Shown here: positions 1 through 5,107 of the stretch, in pieces
How positions within the stretch are numbered: the first letter of the stretch is position 1
Layout of the letters: each line of letters starts with the position of its first letter
Assembly: GCA_020047725.1 (NCBI GenBank)
Contig: JAIFNM010000158.1
Location: 1-5,107 of the forward strand
DNA: 5,107 bases
Direction: 5' to 3'
Origin: Betaproteobacteria bacterium
GTDB taxonomy: Bacteria > Pseudomonadota > Gammaproteobacteria > Burkholderiales > Rhodocyclaceae
Notes under the pieces: model-generated
What the model saw: the letters and a program-made list of their open reading frames with translations, nothing else
What the model was told of the DNA's origin: nothing
The model's database searches: none
Position numbers and translations under genes: made by a program

Positions 1-293
1 CCTATGGTGGTCTCAAGGCCAGCACGGTCAGGCGCCTGGAAGAACTTGGCGACCAACTGGATGGCGGTAATCCGCGTGTTCGGAGCCGTCGCGTCGACAG
101 CCGGCCGCTCGCAGGCACCCGGTTGATCCGTGAATGGAAGGGAAACAACCACGAGATCATCGTCCAGCCTGATCATTTCGAGTTCAACGGGCGCCGCTAC
201 AAATCGCTCTCGCACATCGCCCGCGAGATCACAGGCACGATTTGGAACGGCTGGACGTTCTTCGGGCTCAAGAAGGCTGGGGGACTGGCATGA
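1..293 (+). CDS. DUF2924 family protein, C-terminal part (5' end outside the window)
   Basis: An open frame with codons starting at base 3 runs to a TGA at 291-293 and gives 96 residues with no start, so the gene begins left of the window. It has the pattern I associate with the DUF2924 C-terminal half. There is a YGGL segment at residues 1-4 and a helix with RRLEEL at about 10-15. A GTRLIREWKG strand lies at about 38-47, then an FNGRRYKSLS..A..ITGT stretch at about 61-79, and WNGW.FFGLKK near the end at 81-91. Family members usually have roughly 150-200 residues, so about half is visible. The biochemical role is unknown. DUF2924 genes typically sit directly upstream of a large serine recombinase, as here, so a role in the element's integration or its control is inferred. 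The stop overlaps the recombinase start as ATGA, which suggests translational coupling. Confidence 0.85.
   Translation, partial: YGGLKASTVRRLEELGDQLDGGNPRVRSRRVDSRPLAGTRLIREWKGNNHEIIVQPDHFEFNGRRYKSLSHIAREITGTIWNGWTFFGLKKAGGLA
267..284 (+). promoter_or_regulatory. Ribosome-binding region supporting the recombinase start at 290
   Basis: A purine-rich stretch inside the end of the DUF2924 gene holds AAGAAGG (270-276, less the final base) and GGGGGA (279-284). The second lies 5 bases before the ATG at 290. With the ATGA stop/start overlap, it favours 290 over the in-frame TTG at 242. Confidence 0.45.
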
Positions 294-1636
294 CTGCCAT
301 CGCCCAAAAAATGCGCTGCGCGATCTACACTCGGAAATCGACCGAGGAAGGCCTCGACATGGACTACAACTCGCTGGATGCTCAGAGAGATGCCTGTCAT
401 GCCTACATCGCGTCGCAAAAGTCCGAAGGTTGGGTGGCACTGCGCGACGCCTACGACGATGGTGGGTTTTCCGGTGGCACGCTTAACAGGCCTAGTGTGC
501 AGCGCCTGCTCGAGGACGTACGGGAAGGACTGATCGACGTCATCGTGGTCTACAAGATCGATCGTCTGTCACGTTCTCTGGCGGATTTCTCGAAACTGGT
601 GGAGTTGTTCGACCAGCACAAAGTGACCTTCGTATCGGTCACGCAGTCGTTCAACACGACCACGTCGATGGGGCGGTTGACGCTGAACATCCTCCTGTCG
701 TTTGCACAGTTCGAACGGGAACTTGGGGGCGAGCGGGTGCGCGACAAGATCGCGGCCAGCCGCGCCAAGGGAATCTGGATGGGCGGGTTTCCGCCCCTGG
801 GCTATGACGTGGTCGAGCGGAAACTGGTGCCGAACCCTGCTGAGGTAAAACTGGTACGGCGGATTTTTGAGAGCTTCATCGCAATCGGCTCAGTAACAGT
901 GCTGGTCCAGCAACTGCGCGCCGAAGGTGTGATGACCAAGTCTTGGACGACCATTAAGGAAAAGGATCGTCAGGGCAAACTGGTCGATAAAGGCTGGCTG
1001 TACAAACTCTTCAAGAATCCGGTCGTGATCGGTATCGCGGCCTACAAGGGCAAACACTACCCCGGCGAGCACGAAGCTATTCTCGACAAAGCCATCTGGG
1101 ATCAGGTTCAGGAGATGCTCGCCCGGAACGATGTCGCGCAGCGTGCCCGGATCAACCGCCCCAGCAACGCGCCAGCCCTCCTGAAAGGGCTGATCTTTGC
1201 CAGCGATGGCAATGCAATGACTCCGGGCCATACGAAGAAGGGTGGCAGGTACTACCGCTACTACGTCAACACGGCCACCATGAAGATCGGGCGGGATGCC
1301 TGTGAAGTCACACGCGTTGCTGCCGGTGACATTGATGCCAAGGTCGTCGATCAAGTTCGCAAGGTTCTGCTGGCGCCAGAGGTGATCGCCCAGGCGGTCC
1401 GTGAAGTCCAGAAACTGGCACCTGAGACCGACGAGCAGCAAACAGTTCAGACCCTACAGTCAATCGAGTCAGTCTGGGAAGAATTGTTCCCCGCCGAGCA
1501 GGCCAGAATTACCCATGTATTGGTCGACCGTGTGGTGGTCAGTCCCACCGGCATCCGAATCGACATGAAGACGGACGGCATGAAGGATTTGGTCGCGTCA
1601 GTCCTCGCTGAGACTGACCTCAAGAAGGCGGCGTGA
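290..1636 (+). CDS. Large serine recombinase (resolvase/invertase family)
   Basis: A 448-residue DNA recombinase of the serine integrase/resolvase superfamily, expected to cut and rejoin DNA through a 5'-phosphoserine link. The catalytic N-terminal domain spans about residues 8-160. It has IYTRKS with nucleophile Ser17 and Arg15, SLDAQ at 28-32, DGGFSGGTLNRP at about 57-68, KIDRLSR at 89-95 and FEREL.GERVRDK at 141-153. A Recombinase-type DNA-binding domain follows (GGFPPLGYDV at about 165-174, then KGWLYKLFKNPVVIG at about 234-248). Next is a region in the zinc-ribbon position (about 299-345) with its cysteine pairs missing, then a helical C-terminal region containing ELFPAEQARI (398-407). 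I chose the ATG at 290 because it overlaps the preceding stop (ATGA) and has GGGGGA 5 bases upstream. A TTG at 242 would extend it 16 residues into the DUF2924 gene and is less likely. The substrate sites are not identifiable. Confidence 0.93.
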   Translation: MTAIAQKMRCAIYTRKSTEEGLDMDYNSLDAQRDACHAYIASQKSEGWVALRDAYDDGGFSGGTLNRPSVQRLLEDVREGLIDVIVVYKIDRLSRSLADFSKLVELFDQHKVTFVSVTQSFNTTTSMGRLTLNILLSFAQFERELGGERVRDKIAASRAKGIWMGGFPPLGYDVVERKLVPNPAEVKLVRRIFESFIAIGSVTVLVQQLRAEGVMTKSWTTIKEKDRQGKLVDKGWLYKLFKNPVVIGIAAYKGKHYPGEHEAILDKAIWDQVQEMLARNDVAQRARINRPSNAPALLKGLIFASDGNAMTPGHTKKGGRYYRYYVNTATMKIGRDACEVTRVAAGDIDAKVVDQVRKVLLAPEVIAQAVREVQKLAPETDEQQTVQTLQSIESVWEELFPAEQARITHVLVDRVVVSPTGIRIDMKTDGMKDLVASVLAETDLKKAA

Positions 1637-2019
1637 TGGCCTGCGAAGTCATTTCGATCGAGATTCCAATGACCTTCAAGAAACGTGGGGGCCGGAAGGT
1701 GATCATGTTGCCGGATGGATCGCACGGTCACCCGAGTCCCGCTGCCACAATCGACAATGCGATGGTCAAGGCGATTGCCCGGGCGTTTCGCTGGCAGAAA
1801 CTGCTCGAAAACGGTACCTACAGTTGCCTGGACGAAATCGCCAAGGCGGAGCGCATTGGCCCGTCATTCATCAGCCGGATCATCCGGATCGCCTCGCTGG
1901 CCCCAGATATCCTGGACGCAATTCTTGATGGCCGCCAGCCGGCACACTTGACGCTCAAGGATTTGATGTGCCCGTTCCCTGTGGCATGGAAAGATCAACG
2001 GAAGTTTCTTCTGTGGTGA
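1636..2019 (+). CDS. Small helix-turn-helix protein of the DUF2924/recombinase operon
   Basis: This 127-residue protein is basic at its N-terminus (KKRGGRK, residues 15-21) and has a probable helix-turn-helix in the middle. The segment SCLDEIAKAERIGPSFISRI (about 63-82) has the spacing of a ParB/KorB-like or sigma-like DNA-reading helix pair. It is followed by LAPDILDAILDGRQPAHLTL (about 88-107) and a PFPVAW motif (113-118). Proteins with this layout commonly form the third gene after DUF2924 and a serine recombinase. They are often called hypothetical or mislabelled as resolvases, but no catalytic serine-recombinase motif is present. A DNA-binding accessory or regulatory role for the recombinase is inferred. 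The ATG at 1636 overlaps the recombinase TGA (TGATG) and has AAGG 7 bases upstream. A GTG immediately before it (1633) is an alternative start one codon longer. Confidence 0.85.
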   Translation: MACEVISIEIPMTFKKRGGRKVIMLPDGSHGHPSPAATIDNAMVKAIARAFRWQKLLENGTYSCLDEIAKAERIGPSFISRIIRIASLAPDILDAILDGRQPAHLTLKDLMCPFPVAWKDQRKFLLW

Positions 2020-2076
2020 TATTGCAGCGTCCGCGCGAAACGAAGTACCAATGCATGCCATTCACTGTCTTTTTGC
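2020..2076 (+). other. Short gap between the mobility operon and dcm
   Basis: Fifty-seven bases separate the helix-turn-helix stop from the first possible dcm start. The gap has no stem-loop with a T-run, so no intrinsic terminator is visible, and transcription from the recombinase operon could read into dcm. No Shine-Dalgarno sequence precedes 2077. It holds the palindromes ATGCAT and GCATGC side by side (2051-2058). It stays open in the frame shared by both flanking genes, with no ATG, GTG or TTG in that frame. By context this is the probable seam between the two blocks. Confidence 0.5.
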
Positions 2077-3489
2077 ATGGACATACTGGGTATTTTGAGT
2101 GATACTTTGTCACACATTCGACCCAGCGACGTATTACCCATGAAATCCAGAAAAGATGATTTAGCCCTGGTCACAGAACTACTGGAAATCTACGATCAAA
2201 AGTACCTTGGCAGCTACCTGAACCAGGTTTCTCCGGGGCAATGGTGCCGGGAAACGATTAACAGGTGGGTTAAGGGAAAAGCTTCACCGCAACTCAGCTA
2301 CTACGAACATGAGGCACTAAACCGGCTGCTTCCTTCGCCTCCCGCTAACCACCAAAAGCATGACTTCGACTTCATCGATCTCTTTGCGGGTATCGGCGGA
2401 ATTCGCCGGGGCTTTGAGTTGGCCGGAGGCCGCTGCGTATTCACCAGTGAATGGGAAAAGCAGGCCGTAAGGACCTACAAGGCAAATCACTACTCCGATC
2501 CGAATGCGCATTCCTTCAACGATGACATTCGGAAAGTCACACTGAGCGATCAGGCGAATGCTTCAGCCAAGAAGGTGGCGCAGAGCATAAATCAGAATAT
2601 CCCGGACCATGAGGTTTTGCTGGCTGGATTTCCTTGCCAGCCATTCTCGATTGCGGGTGTCTCAAAAAAGAATGCGCTGGGTCGCGCACATGGGTTTGAG
2701 TGCAAGACTCAGGGAACATTATTCTTCGATGTCGCCAAAATTATTAAGGTTAAGCGTCCTCTGGCATTTGTCCTTGAGAATGTAAAAAATCTGAAAAGCC
2801 ACGATAAAGGAAGGACCTTTAAGGTCATAACCGAGGCTCTAGATGAGTTAGGTTATTGGGTTGCTGATGTCGACGTGAATGACCGGGCTGACCCCAAAGT
2901 AATCGACGGACAACACTTCGTTCCTCAACACAGGGAGCGCATTGTGCTGGTGGGCTTTCGCCGTGACCTGATGGTTCATGAGGGATTCACGCTGCGTGAC
3001 ATAAAAAAGCTGTATCCCAGAAAGAAGCTAACCCTGGGCGAAATTCTCGAACCTGACGTTGATGAAAAGTATGTCCTGACGCCGAAGCTCTGGGAGTACT
3101 TGTTCAACTATGCAATCAAGCACAAGGCAAAGGGTAATGGTTTTGGGTACGGACTGACTCGTCCTGGCGACATCACCCGGACACTTTCTGCGCGCTATTA
3201 CAAGGATGGATCGGAAATTCTGATTGACCGGGGATTCGACCCCACCAAAGACCTTCACGATCCTAGAAATATGGCCAACCGACCCCGACGATTAACTCCC
3301 CGCGAGTGTGCCCGGCTGATGGGTTACGACAGGCCGGACGGCGGTGATTTCCGAATTCCTGTTTCAGATACGCAGGCTTACAAACAGTTTGGCAACTCGG
3401 TGGTAGTGCCGGTATTCGCCGCTGTCGCACAGTTGATGAAGCCACGGATTAAGGAAGCAATCAAAGCACGCAAAAAGCTACAAGGATAG
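2077..3489 (+). CDS. dcm: Dcm-type DNA (cytosine-5) methyltransferase
   Basis: Transfers a methyl group from S-adenosylmethionine to carbon 5 of cytosine in DNA. All landmark motifs are present: DLFAGIGG (101-108, cofactor binding), PCQPFS (186-191, catalytic Cys187), ENV (234-236), QHRER (284-288), RRLTPRECARLMGY (404-417) and QAYKQFGNSVVVPV (433-446). Similarity to E. coli Dcm runs across the whole protein, including FTSEW.K.AVRTYKANHY and the target-recognition part (about 290-400, with GNGFGYG and LSARYYKDG.EILIDRG). CCWGG is therefore the predicted target, by inference. The N-terminal 90 residues match the Dcm/EcoRII-methylase extension; WCRETINRWVKGKASPQL looks helix-turn-helix-like. 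The length of 470 is close to the 472 of E. coli Dcm. The start is uncertain: 2077 is the longest, but ATG 2140 (449 residues) fits a promoter overlapping 2077. Neither start has a good ribosome site. vsr follows after 16 bases, probably in one transcript. Confidence 0.95.
   Translation: MDILGILSDTLSHIRPSDVLPMKSRKDDLALVTELLEIYDQKYLGSYLNQVSPGQWCRETINRWVKGKASPQLSYYEHEALNRLLPSPPANHQKHDFDFIDLFAGIGGIRRGFELAGGRCVFTSEWEKQAVRTYKANHYSDPNAHSFNDDIRKVTLSDQANASAKKVAQSINQNIPDHEVLLAGFPCQPFSIAGVSKKNALGRAHGFECKTQGTLFFDVAKIIKVKRPLAFVLENVKNLKSHDKGRTFKVITEALDELGYWVADVDVNDRADPKVIDGQHFVPQHRERIVLVGFRRDLMVHEGFTLRDIKKLYPRKKLTLGEILEPDVDEKYVLTPKLWEYLFNYAIKHKAKGNGFGYGLTRPGDITRTLSARYYKDGSEILIDRGFDPTKDLHDPRNMANRPRRLTPRECARLMGYDRPDGGDFRIPVSDTQAYKQFGNSVVVPVFAAVAQLMKPRIKEAIKARKKLQG
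2078..2106 (+). promoter_or_regulatory. Candidate sigma-70 type promoter for dcm-vsr
   Basis: TGGACA (2078-2083, five of six matches to TTGACA) is separated by 17 bases from GATACT (2101-2106, four of six matches to TATAAT). Both spacing and composition suit a housekeeping promoter. Transcription would start at about 2112-2114, downstream of the ATG at 2077. If the promoter is real, transcripts from it would have to use the ATG at 2140. Sites of this quality do occur by chance. Confidence 0.4.
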
Positions 3490-3493
3490 TGGC

Positions 3494-3498
3494 AAGGA
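3494..3498 (+). promoter_or_regulatory. Ribosome-binding site of vsr
   Basis: AAGGA lies 7 bases before the GTG at 3506, between the dcm stop and vsr. It identifies the GTG as the vsr start, because no ATG is available at the position where the conserved Vsr N-terminus begins. Confidence 0.6.
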
Positions 3499-3505
3499 TC
3501 TGCCG

Positions 3506-4012
3506 GTGACTGACGTACATAGCCCTGACATCCGGTCAAAAAACATGAGGGCTATCCGGTCAAAGGATACGGTCCCCGAACTGCTCATCAGGCGGGCATT
3601 ACATGCGAGTGGCTTGCGTTACTCACTGCACCGCAAGAATCTTCCGGGCACACCAGACTTAGTATTTCGACAATATCACTCTGTGGTGTTCATTCACGGC
3701 TGCTTCTGGCACGGCCACAGAGGCTGCAGGTACTTCAAGCTGCCGCAGAGCCGCCCAGAATTCTGGCGTCAAAAAATCAGCAAAAACACTGCGAATGACG
3801 CTGCCGCCGTCGCGGCGTTGGTTCGGACTGGCTGGCGAGTTGCTGTTGTATGGGAATGCGCATTGAAACAAAAAAAGCCGGACGAGATGAAGGAACTGGT
3901 CGGCCGGATACATAACTGGATTACATCGGCGGACGAAACCTGTCCTGCTGAGTTTTCAGCTGTCAGCAATCCAAATACGGACAAACCCTGGCCATCAAGT
4001 ACTCGCCGCTAG
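3506..4012 (+). CDS. vsr: Vsr, very short patch repair T:G mismatch endonuclease
   Basis: Nicks DNA 5' of the mismatched T in T:G pairs that arise when 5-methylcytosine in a Dcm site deaminates, so that the site can be restored. The protein has 168 residues. Its N-terminus (DVH..., then RSKNMRAIRSKDT at 10-22) aligns with E. coli Vsr without gaps. The PD-(D/E)XK-like core shows LPGTPD with Asp51, then HGCFWHGH with His64, Cys66, His69 and His71. Cys74 and the Cys118 of WECALK complete the likely zinc site; E. coli has its cysteines at 73 and 117, so one residue is inserted here. The start is GTG with AAGGA 7 bases upstream. In E. coli, vsr overlaps the end of dcm; here the genes are 16 bases apart. 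The C-terminus is about 12 residues longer overall than the 156-residue E. coli protein and ends in a polar tail (NPNTDKPWPSSTRR). Confidence 0.95.
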   Translation: MTDVHSPDIRSKNMRAIRSKDTVPELLIRRALHASGLRYSLHRKNLPGTPDLVFRQYHSVVFIHGCFWHGHRGCRYFKLPQSRPEFWRQKISKNTANDAAAVAALVRTGWRVAVVWECALKQKKPDEMKELVGRIHNWITSADETCPAEFSAVSNPNTDKPWPSSTRR

Positions 4013-4014
4013 CG
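4007..4014. repeat. 8-bp palindrome carrying the stop codons of both convergent genes
   Basis: CGCTAGCG is a perfect palindrome. Its central CTAG (4009-4012) supplies the TAG that ends vsr on the plus strand (4010-4012) and the TAG that ends the HNH gene on the minus strand (4011-4009). The two genes therefore overlap tail to tail by 4 bp. It has no extended stem or T-run, so it is not a recognisable terminator. Confidence 0.85.
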
Positions 4015-4872
4015 ATGTTCAATTTCTCCGTCGCGCAAGCCATTGATGATCTGAGCAAGTGCTTCAACACTCAGAGGAGGTTTAGCACGGTGAAGCATTG
4101 CGTGACAGTTGGCGCAGACCGTTACCAGATCTTTCACCGGATCTAATCGATAGGAGCCTCCCATCTCGGATACCGGAACGCGGTGATGCACTTCAATGTA
4201 TTCACTACCAAGAGTGCCATACTTTTCAGAAAACTCTAACCCGCACGCGACGCATTTTGTGCCGTAATGAGCAATACAGGCTGCACGGTTAACAGGGCTC
4301 CGCTCATACCGGTTAACCTCAACCCGGATCCTTGCTCCCTCAGGAAGTCCTGGCTCAAAACCAGAAACAGAGTCTGTAACGTCTTCAATCGGTAACAGGC
4401 TCAACACAAGCCCAAGGCAGACGGATGCAACTTCCAGGGCTGCAGAATTTAGGTCTGCCGGATTCATTTTCACGCCCGGAAGCCGATGATCACAATCAAC
4501 CTCAAACTTTGTCCACTCTCCGTGCGGAATCTCGGCCAGATTTGTTATGTGATTTTCATTGACGCTCACACCAATTCTGAATCCATCAGTTGTTGCTAGA
4601 GCAGCCAGGGTGGCGAACGTGTTTCTCCGGACATCGTCTGACTCAGACATCAGCCTCAGCAGGCTGCGTGTGAAGCCGTCCATTTTCAAACTGGCTTCAA
4701 CTATCTTCGGGGTTCGGGCAACAATGACTGAGAAGCCGTTTGGCCTCTCCAGATCAGTTGGACGGACAGCGACGAAAAGTCCGCCGTCGACCTCCTGCTC
4801 CCCGCCAGACAGCCCGAGGCCATATCTGGCTTCAAGTCTTCGCGCCAGGAAGACAGCATCGAGTTGAGCCAT
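4009..4872 (-). CDS. HNH endonuclease with an uncharacterised N-terminal domain
   Basis: A 287-residue protein with an McrA-like HNH nuclease at its C-terminus (about residues 186-262). Visible elements are NRYERSPVNRAACIAHYG (187-204), CVAC (Cys207, Cys210), EVHH (His229, His230), DLVTVCANC (Cys253, Asn255, Cys256), His257 and His261. The four cysteines should bind structural zinc; the His-Asn-His set forms the metal-dependent cutting site. Residues 1-180 form a separate domain I cannot name. It has GLSGGEQE and GLFVAVRPTDLERPNGFSV early on and probably recognises DNA or a partner. HNH proteins of this kind include modified-cytosine-dependent and type II restriction enzymes, so a restriction role beside dcm-vsr is inferred. 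The ATG at 4872 overlaps the upstream stop as TGATG; a GTG one codon earlier (4875) is equally possible. The gene converges on vsr and shares its stop region. Confidence 0.88.
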   Translation of the reverse strand: MAQLDAVFLARRLEARYGLGLSGGEQEVDGGLFVAVRPTDLERPNGFSVIVARTPKIVEASLKMDGFTRSLLRLMSESDDVRRNTFATLAALATTDGFRIGVSVNENHITNLAEIPHGEWTKFEVDCDHRLPGVKMNPADLNSAALEVASVCLGLVLSLLPIEDVTDSVSGFEPGLPEGARIRVEVNRYERSPVNRAACIAHYGTKCVACGLEFSEKYGTLGSEYIEVHHRVPVSEMGGSYRLDPVKDLVTVCANCHAMLHRAKPPLSVEALAQIINGLRDGEIEHR

Positions 4873-5107
4873 CACTCAGTCTCGTTGTCTGCCACGTCAG
4901 GAAGATCTGCCACCAGCTTTTTGAGATTGCGGGACACTTCGATCCGAAACTCTTCGAAGGCATCTCTGTTTTCGTCATTTACGTTATTGAGCTCGGCCTG
5001 AGCCAAGGACCACAAAAGAAAATCCAATGCCTGGATGACTACACTGTTGGCCTTGTTGGGAAGATACGCCTTGGGGTAGTAGGGATGGCCAGTATTCAGG
5101 GTGACGC
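4872..5107 (-). CDS. C-terminal end of an unidentified protein, possibly a GHKL-type ATPase
   Basis: An open minus-strand frame enters from the right edge and ends with TGA at 4874-4872. It gives 77 residues with no start in the window. It begins VTLNTGHPYYPKAY, continues with a helical ALDFLLWSLAQAEL (about 26-39) and ends in a charged helical tail (EEFRIEVSRNLKKL, about 51-64, then acidic ...DVADNETE). It looks like a real gene for two reasons: the frame is fully open, and its stop overlaps the HNH start as TGATG, which implies an operon and coupled translation. The Asn-x2-His-Pro-Tyr/Phe pattern followed by a long helix reminds me of the C-terminal part of GHKL/HATPase_c_3 ATP-binding proteins found near Vsr and restriction genes. 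That identity is a recollection with no catalytic motif in view, so it is weak. It is the probable functional partner of the HNH protein. Confidence 0.75.
   Translation of the reverse strand, partial: VTLNTGHPYYPKAYLPNKANSVVIQALDFLLWSLAQAELNNVNDENRDAFEEFRIEVSRNLKKLVADLPDVADNETE

Noticed and set aside
130..486. Plus-strand open frame of 118 codons across the DUF2924/recombinase junction
   Set aside because: It is out of frame with two recognised proteins, and its translation is low-complexity Ser/Arg-rich sequence typical of a shadow frame.
890..1441. Minus-strand open frame of 183 codons antisense to the recombinase
   Set aside because: The plus strand here encodes the well-recognised DNA-binding half of a serine recombinase. 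The antisense translation has no recognisable motif and is explained by the G+C-rich codon pattern.
2020..2076. Possible recombinase attachment site in the gap before dcm
   Set aside because: Only short palindromes are visible and no matching core is found elsewhere in the window, so an att site cannot be supported.
3481..3499. CAAGGAT repeated twice around the dcm stop
   Set aside because: The first copy is the last dcm codons and the second is the vsr ribosome site; seven-base repeats are expected by chance.
3530..3564. Direct repeat of ATCCGGTCAAA, 24 bases apart
   Set aside because: It lies in frame in vsr and encodes IRSK twice within the conserved Vsr N-terminus (RSKNMRAIRSKDT), so protein conservation explains it.
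3990..4030. Bidirectional intrinsic terminator between vsr and the HNH gene
   Set aside because: The only symmetry is an 8-bp palindrome without loop or T-run, and both genes are coding right up to it.
4559..4867. Plus-strand open frame opposite the HNH N-terminal region
   Set aside because: The minus strand carries the HNH gene with clear motifs. The plus-strand product is Ser/Arg/Pro-rich with no ribosome site or family pattern.

Overview
The window looks like an accessory island from a proteobacterium. Two things point there. The DUF2924 / large serine recombinase / small helix-turn-helix trio is a recurring proteobacterial mobile-element module, and the Dcm and Vsr proteins can be aligned from memory with the Escherichia coli proteins along nearly their whole length. 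I cannot name the genus. By eye, the recombinase block is clearly richer in G+C (sampled lines about 57-68%) than the dcm/vsr/HNH block (sampled lines mostly 42-58%), so the two halves probably have different histories.

Left block (1-2019, plus strand): the 3' end of a DUF2924 gene, a 448-residue serine recombinase and a 127-residue helix-turn-helix protein. They are joined by start/stop overlaps, so they look like one translationally coupled operon. This block probably supplies the mobility of the element.

Right block (2077-5107): 57 bp after the helix-turn-helix gene come a Dcm-type cytosine-5 DNA methyltransferase (predicted CCWGG specificity) and a Vsr T:G mismatch endonuclease, both on the plus strand. 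Converging on them from the other side is a minus-strand operon. It holds the C-terminal end of an unidentified protein (entering from the right edge and possibly a GHKL-type ATPase), followed by an HNH endonuclease with a long N-terminal domain I do not recognise. The stop codons of vsr and the HNH gene overlap inside an 8-bp palindrome, leaving no intergenic space.

Working model (inference): the right block is a restriction-modification-like defence cassette. Dcm marks the DNA, Vsr repairs the T:G mismatches left when 5-methylcytosine deaminates, and the HNH protein with its upstream partner is the candidate restriction arm. The cassette rides next to a serine-recombinase mobility operon. 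The cassette is cut off at the right edge, so the full gene set cannot be read here. I see no RNA genes, CRISPR array, insertion sequence or convincing terminator.
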